Part shown: one piece after another, positions 36,394 to 44,684 of the stretch
Position numbering within the stretch: position 1 is the first letter of the stretch
How the letters are laid out: every line of letters starts with the position of its first letter
NCBI RefSeq assembly: GCF_900129465.1
Contig: NZ_FSRA01000001.1
Span: 2,544,482 to 2,608,481, forward strand
From: Chitinophaga niabensis
GTDB lineage: Bacteria; Bacteroidota; Bacteroidia; Chitinophagales; Chitinophagaceae
Direction: 5' to 3'
Length of the DNA stretch: 64,000 bases
The notes under the pieces: model-generated
Seen by the model: only the letters and a program-made list of their open reading frames with translations
Database searches by the model: none
Told to the model about the DNA's origin: nothing
Made by a program: the position numbers and the translations under genes

Positions 36394-38742
36394 TTATATA
36401 TTGAAAATACTTCTGATGAACCGCTTGCGTTTACCGTTCTTCTTAGGTTCATCCACATAACCATATCCGTAACCGTAACCAGCTGCTGCTACGCCACGCG
36501 GGCGTACACCATTGAATACCAGGTTAAGTTTACCCACTTCTTTATTGCGATATAATTCGTCTATTAATTTGAGATGCAGTTTAGGTGTAACCTGCTGGCG
36601 CAGTACATAGAGGCATGCGTCAGCAAAAGGTGCCAGCAAACGGGCATCTGTTACCAGGCCTACCGGCGCTGTATCGATGATCACATAATCAAACATGGTT
36701 TTCAGATGCGAGAGCATTTCTTCCAGCCTGCCGTTCAGGATCAGCTCTGTTGGGTTAGGTGGGATCACACCGGCCGGTAATACAAACAGGTACTCATTAC
36801 CCGGCACCGGTTGCAGCATCTCTGATATACTGTTGCGGCCTACCAGGTAATTAGTGATGCCCGGTTCCCGTTTGATGCCCAGCATTTTACTGATCATGGG
36901 TTTACGGAGGTCAAATTCCAGCAACACCACTTTTTTACGGATCAGTGAAATACTGGCGGCCAGGTTGATGGATACAAAGCTTTTACCTTCTCCTGAAATA
37001 GAAGAGGTGACCAGCAGGGTTTTGTTATCCCCATTCAGGCCGATATAGGAAAGCGATGTTCTCAGGGAACGGAACTGCTCTGCCACCAGGCTGCGTTTTC
37101 CATCTCCTATCACCAGGGCTTCGTTATTATCGTCGTACATGATCTCTGCCACAATGGGTGCTGCCGTTGCTTTTTCTATCTCAGCCTTTTCAACGATCTC
37201 CCTGTTGAGCATATCCCTGATGGTGATGATAGCAGCTACCAATACAATACCTGCTATAATAGCCATAGCAAGTACCGTCATCTTTTTAGGACTGAAGGGT
37301 ACAGCGGAAGATTCTGCTGCGTCTACGATACGGCTGTCTGAAATAGCAGCTGCATAAGCAAGTGCTGTTTCTTCGCGTTTTTGTAAAAGGAAGGTGTAGA
37401 TATTGTTCTTGATCTCTCTTTCGCGGCTTACTTCCACCAATGCTCTTTCTTTACCCGGCACACTCCGCAGGATCCCCATGAAACGGCCATTGGCACTTTC
37501 CAGTTTCTCTTTACCGGCGTTCAGGTTAGCACGGAGGCTGTTGATGTTCTCCATAATGCTGGGGGTAAGCTTCGCGATCTGGCGGTTCAGGGCTCCTAAC
37601 AAGGGACTGTTCTCGCCTGTTGTTTTCCTCAGGCGCTCCCGTTCCATTTCTGTTTCGTAGAGTTTGGCCACCAGCTCCATCAATACCGGATCACTGAGGC
37701 CTAAAGTAGCGGGAACAATATTTTCGCCCTCTCCTTTTCCGCTTACATATTTTTCAATGGCATCCAGTACAGATAACTGCATGTTTGCTTCACTCATTTT
37801 TGAATCGTTCTCCTGCACACTTTCCAGGAACAGTTTGCTTTGTTCACTGATGTCTACAATCCCTTCCTTTCTTTTAAACTGTTCTACTTTTGCTTCTACC
37901 TGGCCCAGCTCCTGTGTTACAATGTTCAGGCGGTCTTCCACAAAGGACATAGTGCTGGCAGCTACCCTGTTCTTATCTTCTATGGCGGCGGCATTGTATA
38001 CTTTGATCAGTTCGTTCAGGATGTCTTCTCCCCTTGCGGGTGCCACATCGCTGTATTCCAGTTTGATCACTGTACCCATTTTAGAAACGGGTGCTACGCT
38101 GAGCCTGCTGAGGATCACCTGTGTCAATTGCTTTTCGTCTGTGATCCGGAGATAATAGGTATTATCATCCGGCAATACGCCGGGATGCGCTTTGATGAGC
38201 ATTTTACCCCATGGAGTGGCAACCGTGTCATTCAATGGATATGTTTTATCGTACAGGGAAACGGTTGCTTTTGATGCGTTGTAAACAAACGGCACTATTT
38301 CCGGTTTGCCGGGTTTGATCTTACGCGGTTCCAGGAACCTGAACTGCAGCGGTGCATTCTCATATGCGATCAGGTCACGTACTTTTCCTTTCTGGTATAC
38401 TTCTCCATATAATTGCAGGTTCCTGGCAACTTCGGTAGCGAGTGTGCGGGAGTACAGGATCTGCATTTCGTTCTCAATATTCTTATCAGATCCAAAAAGG
38501 TCCAGGGAGGCCAGCAGGTCCTTTTCTCCCAGTTTTTTGGATTCTTCCTTTACCAGTAATGTGGCGGATATTTTGTAGGTAGCAGTGGCATATCGGAGAT
38601 ACAACATCGCAACACCTACGCCCAACGCAGCGGCCAGCAGAAATAATGGCCAGTACGACAGATAACGATACCTGATCAGCGCCATCAGGTCTATTTGTTC
38701 CTGTGGCTGCTTACGTCTATGGTTACTATTGAACTGTTGCAT
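36394..38742 (-). CDS. wzc: Wzc-like polysaccharide co-polymerase and tyrosine autokinase
   Basis: A 782-residue inner-membrane BY-kinase. It has a membrane helix at about 30-50, a large periplasmic region with Wzz-like and coiled-coil segments (about 260-320, 400-450), a second helix at about 487-508, and a cytoplasmic kinase. Walker A is SGEGKS at 583-588, Walker A' is VVLLEFDLRKP, and Walker B is DYVIIDTAP. Unlike Firmicutes proteins, both parts are in one chain. The tail has GYGYGYGY at about 755-762, a tyrosine cluster for autophosphorylation, then a basic end. It controls chain length and export together with Wza (8 bp upstream), and its likely phosphatase is CpsB at 21375. Confidence 0.95.
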   Translation of the reverse strand: MQQFNSNHRRKQPQEQIDLMALIRYRYLSYWPLFLLAAALGVGVAMLYLRYATATYKISATLLVKEESKKLGEKDLLASLDLFGSDKNIENEMQILYSRTLATEVARNLQLYGEVYQKGKVRDLIAYENAPLQFRFLEPRKIKPGKPEIVPFVYNASKATVSLYDKTYPLNDTVATPWGKMLIKAHPGVLPDDNTYYLRITDEKQLTQVILSRLSVAPVSKMGTVIKLEYSDVAPARGEDILNELIKVYNAAAIEDKNRVAASTMSFVEDRLNIVTQELGQVEAKVEQFKRKEGIVDISEQSKLFLESVQENDSKMSEANMQLSVLDAIEKYVSGKGEGENIVPATLGLSDPVLMELVAKLYETEMERERLRKTTGENSPLLGALNRQIAKLTPSIMENINSLRANLNAGKEKLESANGRFMGILRSVPGKERALVEVSREREIKNNIYTFLLQKREETALAYAAAISDSRIVDAAESSAVPFSPKKMTVLAMAIIAGIVLVAAIITIRDMLNREIVEKAEIEKATAAPIVAEIMYDDNNEALVIGDGKRSLVAEQFRSLRTSLSYIGLNGDNKTLLVTSSISGEGKSFVSINLAASISLIRKKVVLLEFDLRKPMISKMLGIKREPGITNYLVGRNSISEMLQPVPGNEYLFVLPAGVIPPNPTELILNGRLEEMLSHLKTMFDYVIIDTAPVGLVTDARLLAPFADACLYVLRQQVTPKLHLKLIDELYRNKEVGKLNLVFNGVRPRGVAAAGYGYGYGYVDEPKKNGKRKRFIRSIFNI

Positions 38743-38749
38743 AATTTTT

Positions 38750-39580
38750 CTATTTCACCAACCGGTCCAGAACAATCACCAGTAAAGACAAGCCGCTTAA
38801 CACGATGGGTATAACGGTACTTGACTTGCTGGCATTAGCTACTTTGGATTTATTGGGTTCCACGTAAATAACGTCGTTAGGTTTGAGGAAGTAATAAGGC
38901 GATGTGAGCATCTGGGCATCGTTGAGATTGAGCCTCTTTGTTATACGTTCCCCTTCTGTTTCACGGATCAGCAGCACATTGTCCTTCTTTCCATAGATGG
39001 TAATATCACCTACCATGCCCAGCGCTTCCATGATGGAGATCTTTTCACTCGTTACATTCACTACGGCAGGTTGTGCCACTTCTCCCAGTATAGTGACCCT
39101 GTAGTTGAGGAAACGGATGCTTACTACAGGGTCTACCAGTAGTTTCCGTTCCGCAAGCTGATTTTGAATGGTATCCGTCAATGCTTTTTTTGTGAGGCCT
39201 TCTGCTTTCAGGGAGCCCAATACAGGAAACTGGATATATCCCTGCTGGTTCACCAGGTAGCCGGCTACGGGGTTAGCAGCTGTAACAGCGGCGCTGTGGC
39301 CACCTGCTGCAGCTGAAGGAGTGGCTGCCCCGGGTGAATAGGTGTTAGGCAGATTGTACAACATGGCCTCCTGGGGGTTCATGGCGCTCACATTGATCTG
39401 CAGGATGTCGTTCTTTTGAATAACAGGTTCAAAATCACCTTTCACCCTTGCGAGTGCAGTGTCGTTCACATTATTAAAATATGCCGCTTTCTTTGTACTA
39501 ACACAGGAGAATAACAAACAGCTGAAACTTAGCAGTAATGAGGTTTTAATAATAAAGAATGGTTCTCGTGTCGGGCGCAT
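38750..39580 (-). CDS. wza: Wza-like outer-membrane polysaccharide export lipoprotein
   Basis: A 276-residue export protein with lipobox LLFSC (Cys26). The poly_export domain runs at about 50-155 (FEPVIQKNDILQINVSAMNPQE, VNQQGYIQFPVLGSL, VSIRFLNYRVTILGEV). One SLBB repeat follows (VNVTSEKISIMEALGMVGDI), then a C-terminal membrane segment (VIPIVLSGLSLLVIVLDRLVK) that would correspond to the pore-forming helix. An Ala/Gly-rich insertion at about 85-105 is unusual. It is the first gene of the EPS operon. The 125-bp upstream region is AT-rich but lacks a clean -7 box. Confidence 0.92.
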   Translation of the reverse strand: MRPTREPFFIIKTSLLLSFSCLLFSCVSTKKAAYFNNVNDTALARVKGDFEPVIQKNDILQINVSAMNPQEAMLYNLPNTYSPGAATPSAAAGGHSAAVTAANPVAGYLVNQQGYIQFPVLGSLKAEGLTKKALTDTIQNQLAERKLLVDPVVSIRFLNYRVTILGEVAQPAVVNVTSEKISIMEALGMVGDITIYGKKDNVLLIRETEGERITKRLNLNDAQMLTSPYYFLKPNDVIYVEPNKSKVANASKSSTVIPIVLSGLSLLVIVLDRLVK

Positions 39581-39705
39581 TACATCAATTTAATATTACT
39601 GTTCTTATATGGTTATGATCACAGTGCAATATTAAATCATGATAAAAAAATAAAACTTACTCAGAGAAGTACAAATAGGGAGATAAGGACGAATGTTACT
39701 ACTTA

Positions 39706-40374
39706 TTAAAGTAGTATTGCGGCAGCAATGCAGATTAGGGAACAAAACAGGCTGTTGGACCAGATCTTGGAGATCAGCTCGGATTTACTGGCTACGTTGA
39801 GCTTCTGGTATACTTTCTTTAAATGCTGGTTAACGGTGAATACAGTAACAAAGAGCTTTTCCGCCATTTCTTTATAAGAATACCCATCCTTCAAAAGTTG
39901 TAATAACTCGTACTCTCTTTTCGTGAGCCGGTCTTTCACACTTTCCAGCGGGTCTTTGCTAACATGATCTATCAGCATATGTGCGGCTTTGGGGGACAAG
40001 GTGCCACCCTGGTTGATGGCATCCAGGATGCTGTGATAGATCTCCATCAGCCTGCTGGTTTTTATAATATATCCACTGGCGCCTTTGCGGATGGATTCTA
40101 TAACATATTCTTTTCCATCATGCCCTGAAAGAACAATGATCTTTGCGTCCGGGTAAATGCGTTTTAATTCTTCCATGCCACTGATGCCTGATTCGCCGGG
40201 CAGTGAGATGTCCAGCAGGATTGCTTTTACATCCGGGTCTTTGTAGGGAAGCGCTTTAAACTCTTCCATCGAGCGGCATGCAAATACAACTTTGCACTCC
40301 TGGAAATCTTCTAAGAACTCCTTGTAATTATTTAGTTGAAAGTGATTGTCTTCAATTATGCCAATAGTGATCAT
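39706..40374 (-). CDS. NarL/LuxR-family response regulator with hydrophobic tail
   Basis: A 222-residue response regulator. The receiver domain (residues 1-120) has the acidic pair IIEDN, phospho-acceptor Asp55 in LLLDISLPG, Ser83 and Lys105. The LuxR-type HTH spans about 148-200 (LTKREYELLQLLKDGYSYKEMAEKLFVTVFTVNQHL), with VASKSELI at its end. The last 16 residues (NSLFCSLICIAAAILL) are strongly hydrophobic, which is unusual for a soluble regulator. It lies 125 bp upstream of wza on the same strand and probably regulates the EPS operon, as a partner of the kinase at 40733 or another one. Confidence 0.9.
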   Translation of the reverse strand: MITIGIIEDNHFQLNNYKEFLEDFQECKVVFACRSMEEFKALPYKDPDVKAILLDISLPGESGISGMEELKRIYPDAKIIVLSGHDGKEYVIESIRKGASGYIIKTSRLMEIYHSILDAINQGGTLSPKAAHMLIDHVSKDPLESVKDRLTKREYELLQLLKDGYSYKEMAEKLFVTVFTVNQHLKKVYQKLNVASKSELISKIWSNSLFCSLICIAAAILL

Positions 40375-40732
40375 ATAACGGTTAACGTTAAAGTGGTTTT
40401 CCTGCCGATATGTTTTGTCCTAACACTTATCAAATTTAAGTCCAAATCAGGCAAAAAAACGAAGGGTAATTTTAATTTATTGATAACAGGTCGGTTATAT
40501 AGGGTCTAATTTTACTCATTTTAGTAATAAATATACGAAATTCATATTCAATGTAGAAATATATACCAGTATTGTGGGGAAGTTCCGTTGAAATAAAAAT
40601 AATCTTAAAAAAGTGCCGGATTCTATGCTTATCTTACCTGTGCCTTTATTTATTCCCCGAACTAATGCAAAGACTTAAGACCAATCCTGCTTTAATGGCC
40701 CGCGCCATATCGAAAAACCGTATAACACTGCG
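40375..40732. other. AT-rich divergent gap between the two regulator operons
   Basis: This 358-bp region separates the response regulator (minus) from the PAS kinase (plus). It contains the possible -7 box at 40431-40438 and long AT tracts. I see no coding frame, RNA gene or strong palindrome in it. Confidence 0.5.
40431..40438 (-). promoter_or_regulatory. Possible -7 element for the NarL-type regulator
   Basis: CAAATTTA reads TAAATTTG on the minus strand, an exact TAnnTTTG match, 57 bp before the start codon at 40374. No TTTG lies at the ideal distance upstream, so the call is weak. Confidence 0.3.
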
Positions 40733-41812
40733 ATGAAGTCTCAGCAATATATTAAAGTTAGCCATCTGATGAATGGAATAAAGGAACCCGTTTTACTCAT
40801 AGATCCTTCAGAGCTGATCGTACTAAAAGCGAATAATGCTGCCATAGACCTGCTGGGTGGAGGCAAACGAAAAGCGATCACGGACAAACCATTGCAGGCG
40901 CATTATGGTAATGGGCAGTTCCTTCCGGACACGATGTTCCCTTTGTTCCAGGATTCTTTTATTATTACTACTTCTATCCCCGGCACTAAAACGCTGATAG
41001 ATTTCAAGGCGAGCCGTATTAATATTAACCGCAAACCATTCCTGCTGGCTATTGGCAAACCCGTTGAAAAAAAGCAAACTTTAAAACTGCAATTGCAGCA
41101 CCTGGAGAAAGAGAAGTCGCTGCACGAGATGAAAGCTAATTTCATGTCTATGACCTCTCATGAGTTCAGGACCCCTTTAACAGCTATTGCTTCCGCAGTG
41201 GACCTGCTGGAAACGCGTTTGCAAATGGACGGATTGCTGAATAGTTTCTATCAGCATAATATTTCCAAAGTATCCGGGGAGATCTTTAACCTGAACAGCA
41301 TGCTGGATGAGATCCTGACGCTCAGTAAGATCGTGTCCAACAACTATGAGGTAAAGAAAACAGCAGTAGATGTTGAGCAGGTGTTGAACTACCTGAAGTT
41401 CCAGTACTTCTCTGAAAGGAAGGACGAAAGAGTACTCAATGTGAAGATATCCGGAGAACCGCGCAAGATATATGTGGATAAAAGTCAACTGTCGAAGATC
41501 CTCACGAACCTGATCAGTAATGCGTTTAAGTACTCTGTGAAAAAGAATCCTTCTATCCAGCTTTCCTATCAGAAGCACAAAATGATGATCAGGGTTTTTG
41601 ATTATGGTATTGGTATTCCGGCCAAAGACATTCCGCATTTATTTACTTCTTTTTACAGGGGAAGTAATGTGGACCATATTGAAGGAACAGGGTTAGGTCT
41701 TGCGATTGTAAAAACTTTTACGGAAATGAATAACGGCACAATTGATGTATCAAGCGAGGAGAATAAAGGAACCACCTTCACCCTGACATTCAGGTATGAA
41801 GACCATGTCTAA
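40733..41812 (+). CDS. PAS sensor histidine kinase, cytosolic
   Basis: A 359-residue kinase without membrane segments. A PAS-like region covers about residues 10-105 (EPVLLIDPSELIVLKANNAAIDLLG), a short coiled linker follows, then HisKA with FMSMTSHEFRTPLTAI (His143) and HATPase_c. The ATPase motifs are intact: ILTNLISNAFKYS, DYGIGIPAKDI and GTGLGLAIVKTF. It is therefore an active kinase by sequence, in contrast to the degenerate protein at 20582. It forms an operon with the single-domain receiver 11 bp downstream. Confidence 0.93.
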   Translation: MKSQQYIKVSHLMNGIKEPVLLIDPSELIVLKANNAAIDLLGGGKRKAITDKPLQAHYGNGQFLPDTMFPLFQDSFIITTSIPGTKTLIDFKASRININRKPFLLAIGKPVEKKQTLKLQLQHLEKEKSLHEMKANFMSMTSHEFRTPLTAIASAVDLLETRLQMDGLLNSFYQHNISKVSGEIFNLNSMLDEILTLSKIVSNNYEVKKTAVDVEQVLNYLKFQYFSERKDERVLNVKISGEPRKIYVDKSQLSKILTNLISNAFKYSVKKNPSIQLSYQKHKMMIRVFDYGIGIPAKDIPHLFTSFYRGSNVDHIEGTGLGLAIVKTFTEMNNGTIDVSSEENKGTTFTLTFRYEDHV

Positions 41813-41823
41813 GCAAACCGTAT

Positions 41824-42189
41824 ATGAATAGAACGATCCTTCTCATAGAAGATAAAAGCAGTTTATCCGAAACGTTGAAAACGTTGCTGGAGTTACACCA
41901 GTTTAAAGTGATCCTGGCCGGAAACGGAGAGGATGGTATTAAGCTGGCGAGGCAGAAGCTTCCGGACCTTGTGATCAGTGATGTGTATATGCCTGTGGTG
42001 AATGGGTATGAATTACTGGAGTCTTTTAAGAACGACAGTACATTGAGCAATATTCCCGTGATCATGCTTACTGCTAAAACAGAGATTGAAGAAATTAACC
42101 TGGCGATGAGGAAAGGTGCAGCGGGATATGTGACGAAGCCTTTCCTGTTTAAGAATTTGCATGCAACGATCAAGAAGGTGTTAGTCTGA
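41824..42189 (+). CDS. Single-domain response regulator
   Basis: A 121-residue receiver domain with no output domain. Key residues are the acidic site IEDK, phospho-acceptor Asp53 in VISDVYMP, Thr83 in MLTAK and Lys105 in VTKPF. It lies 11 bp after the kinase gene and is very probably its partner. A stand-alone receiver may pass phosphate on or act by protein contact, for example with the NarL-type regulator's system or with the EPS machinery. Confidence 0.92.
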   Translation: MNRTILLIEDKSSLSETLKTLLELHQFKVILAGNGEDGIKLARQKLPDLVISDVYMPVVNGYELLESFKNDSTLSNIPVIMLTAKTEIEEINLAMRKGAAGYVTKPFLFKNLHATIKKVLV

Positions 42190-42202
42190 GTTTTTGCAGG
42201 AA

Positions 42203-42240
42203 CCTTGCCGCGCTGCAGAGGGCGGAGGCTTTTTATTTTT
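42203..42240 (+). terminator. Probable terminator after the kinase/receiver operon
   Basis: CCT plus CCGC (42203-42211, with a TG bulge) pairs with GCGG plus AGG (42222-42228), and is followed by CTTTTTATTTTT. It begins 14 bp after the receiver stop. The stem is short and bulged but the U-tract is good. Confidence 0.55.
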
Positions 42241-42270
42241 GAGGTGTTGGGGGTTTATTGAATGTTGTTG

Positions 42271-42357
42271 TTATTGCTGAAGTTTTTGTTTTTTGAGTGT
42301 TTGCATGTTATTGCGGAGTTTTTTTGTTTTTTGAGTGTTTGCATGTTATTGCTGAAG
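42271..42357. repeat. Tandem repeats derived from the end of the Wzi gene
   Basis: A 37-bp unit (42271-42307) and a 38-bp near-copy (42308-42345) share TTTTTTGAGTGTTTGCATG. Each begins with TTATTGCTGAAG or its variant TTATTGCGGAG. The same 12 bases start again at 42346, where they are the stop codon and last three codons (LQQ) of the Wzi gene. Confidence 0.8.
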
Positions 42358-43770
42358 ATTAAACTTCCATTGTACTCCTAACATAAAACCCGCGTTGTTA
42401 CCCAGGTCTCCCCAATCTACTGCTGCACCGCCGGTAAGTGTCAATGGCTCAAGTGGGGTTTGCCAGCTTACTTCCTGTAAAGTATACCATTGCGTGAGCG
42501 CAGGTTCAAAATGAGGTTCCAGGTAATTGCCATGGTTCTTTGTATAAGTGAGCAGCGTTCTGGCTTTCAGTGAATTGCCCAGCATATACATGGCACCCAG
42601 GTGTAAACCTGTTATCCTGTTGTTGACGATATTCCATCCTTTTCCGCTGATAGAGTCTTTTGGCTTCGACCAATCGAATGGTTTGATGTCGTTGAAATAA
42701 TGCTGTGCTCTTTGGCGGTTGATGAATAAGGGGGTACCGATAATGCGGTCCTGGTATTCCCAGCCGGTTAAGTAGATGCCATTGTTGTAATAACTTTCCC
42801 TTACGTTCAGCGGGAAGAAGTCGTTCATCTGTTTGGTGTTCAGGTATTCTGCTGTGAACTTTAACAATTTGTTCTTATTGGAATAGCTGAATCCCAGCAT
42901 GCGGTCTGTATTCTTAAATGTGATCCCCTGCCCTGTTTCAAACATGGATTGATTATACAGGTGCAGCTGCATGTTATCATTTTCCCAGGTAATGCCTCCC
43001 TCCAGTACACCACGATGGTCTCCAGGGCGATTGGGCCTGTACTCAGGGTTATTCACAGTACCATCATCCCCTTCTTTTCCAATGAACACATTCCAGAGAT
43101 CTTTAAAGGAGCTTTTGATCTTTGGCAGGTCCGGACGATTCCCGCCCCAGAGTGCATAGTGTTGCAAACCGCCGTATAACTTCAGTTGCTTCTTCCCGAT
43201 CCTTACGTAAATGGTTTTCTCATGCAGGAAAGCACCGGGGATGTATTGCTCTTCTCCCATCCAGCCATGGCTTATCTGCCCTTTAAACTGCAACCAGCCA
43301 TTTGTAAAAGGTATATCTGCATAATCCGTTAAAGCAAAGCCCACTTTCGGAATCGGGCGTGCGTTACCGCTAATGCCCCATGATCCCGAGGAAAGGTCTT
43401 TATCAACTTCTCCTATCCTTTCTTCATAACGGCCTGCTCTGAATTCTAGTTTCTTATATCCTGCTTTAAGGAAACCTTCCTGGATGAATACGTCTTTGAA
43501 CTGATTGTTATTATAGAGGTCTAAGCCGTAGCGGATATAGAAGTTTTCATTCAGCAGATGAATATCGCTGATCCTGGCATGTGTGGAGAGGTCTGCTTTT
43601 CTATCGCTGATAATGCCAAAGCGGTTAGAGACCAGCCATAGCGGCTGATAGTCTTTGCTGGCGATGGTACCAGTGGTACCTACTTTTACTTCCAGGGAAT
43701 CTGTAAACTGGGCCTGTGCCCTGGAAACACCAAGTAGTGCAAAAATGATAAGAAGCTTAGTACCCTGCAT
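42346..43770 (-). CDS. wzi: Wzi-like capsule assembly outer-membrane protein
   Basis: A 474-residue outer-membrane beta-barrel protein. It has a signal peptide ending RAQAQF, then alternating beta-strands with family marks YQPLWLVSNRFGI, KLEFRAGRYEERIG, KQLKLYGGLQHYALWGG and the C-terminal GFMLGVQWKFNLQQ. Wzi-type proteins help attach or organise capsule at the cell surface. It is separated from the EPS operon by the two-component genes, but the function fits the same polymer. The 3' end has been copied in tandem into the downstream region (42271-42345). Confidence 0.88.
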   Translation of the reverse strand: MQGTKLLIIFALLGVSRAQAQFTDSLEVKVGTTGTIASKDYQPLWLVSNRFGIISDRKADLSTHARISDIHLLNENFYIRYGLDLYNNNQFKDVFIQEGFLKAGYKKLEFRAGRYEERIGEVDKDLSSGSWGISGNARPIPKVGFALTDYADIPFTNGWLQFKGQISHGWMGEEQYIPGAFLHEKTIYVRIGKKQLKLYGGLQHYALWGGNRPDLPKIKSSFKDLWNVFIGKEGDDGTVNNPEYRPNRPGDHRGVLEGGITWENDNMQLHLYNQSMFETGQGITFKNTDRMLGFSYSNKNKLLKFTAEYLNTKQMNDFFPLNVRESYYNNGIYLTGWEYQDRIIGTPLFINRQRAQHYFNDIKPFDWSKPKDSISGKGWNIVNNRITGLHLGAMYMLGNSLKARTLLTYTKNHGNYLEPHFEPALTQWYTLQEVSWQTPLEPLTLTGGAAVDWGDLGNNAGFMLGVQWKFNLQQ

Positions 43771-44221
43771 GGCTGCAAGGTAGGATGATATTTACGGGCG
43801 GGACTTACTTAAATGAGTAGAAAATGAAGCGGATGGCCGGGAAAGGGTACTTATGGAAGGAAGTATACAAACCCTGCCGTGCCGGTTAACCAGCTTATCG
43901 GGTGACAATTCAAGCCTTCTATCTTCCTCAAATTGTCATGTCAAATTCATTATTTAATTTCATCTTATGTTCCTGTTAAATGATTTAATATTTTCAGTAG
44001 TGTTATTCCCGTAATGAGAGAAGGCCCTTGACCAAAATTGTATGATAAGTAAGCATTCAGACTGTGAGAACACCCGACTTTCTTCTTTAATTATTTGTGT
44101 TTGTTGATTCATGCAGGAATAACCTGTGCAATGACTGTATATAATATGCTGTGACCCGGCCCGCGGAGCGAAAGCCGCTACTATCCTTTTGTTTTTGATC
44201 ATCTAAAATAAACCAGCTCAA
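43771..44221. other. 451-bp intergenic region with one inverted repeat
   Basis: No convincing gene lies in this divergent gap. An 80-codon frame at 43960-44202 (minus) has no family resemblance or signal. An inverted repeat TGACAATT (43903-43910) and AATTGTCA (43931-43938) is separated by 20 nt and could be an operator of either flanking gene. No -7 box was found. Confidence 0.5.
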
Positions 44222-44650
44222 ATGAAACATTTCCTCTGCACTGCGCTGCTATTGGCGAGCCTGATAGCCATGTCCTGCAGCGCTTCCCGTAAAAGCACAG
44301 CGGCTGCCAGACAGGCGGCCACCAACACCTCCTGGATACAAATGATGGACGACCCGAACGTCAATTACTTTGAAGCGGTCAAAGTATTTGAAGCTTACTG
44401 GCAGGGTAAACCCAAACCCACTTCAGAACATGAACTGTTTTCCGCGGAAGACAAAGACCATGCGCTGAATAACAGCAGCTACAGTAATACACGCGATGCA
44501 GAAGACCCTTCGGTGAAGTATCGCTTCGAGTACAAGAAATTCCTTCACTGGAAAGAAGAGGTAGCACCTTATGTGCAACCCAATGGCCGGATCCTCACTG
44601 CGGAAGAACGTATTGATATCTGGAAACAGCAAAAAGGACTTCGTCAATAA
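44222..44650 (+). CDS. Small lipoprotein resembling the N-terminal module of secreted propeller proteins
   Basis: A 142-residue lipoprotein with signal MKHFLCTALLLASLIAMSC. The mature part has a helix DDPNVNYFEAVKVFEAYW, then a Pro-rich segment, then YKKFLHWKEEVAPYVQPNGR, and ends ERIDIWKQQKGLRQ. From memory, the same order of motifs (NVNF-E-AF-YW ... YKxFxRWE ... VxPxG) is a common N-terminal leader region of large Asp-box propeller proteins exported by the type IX system. Here it is separate and lies 34 bp upstream of just such a protein. It may help that protein fold, anchor or secrete. That role is an inference. Confidence 0.75.
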   Translation: MKHFLCTALLLASLIAMSCSASRKSTAAARQAATNTSWIQMMDDPNVNYFEAVKVFEAYWQGKPKPTSEHELFSAEDKDHALNNSSYSNTRDAEDPSVKYRFEYKKFLHWKEEVAPYVQPNGRILTAEERIDIWKQQKGLRQ

Positions 44651-44684
44651 CCTTATTAACCATCATCAGCTAAACACATCCCAT

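Noticed and set aside
42271..42345. A possible CRISPR array from the repeated units
   Set aside because: There are only two units with no spacers between them, and they derive from the adjacent gene end.
43960..44202. An 80-codon frame on the minus strand in the Wzi/lipoprotein gap
   Set aside because: No signal, domain or family resemblance, and its composition looks like non-coding DNA.
44571..44684. An upstream start for the propeller protein
   Set aside because: It overlaps the end of the lipoprotein gene and precedes a good signal peptide at 44685.
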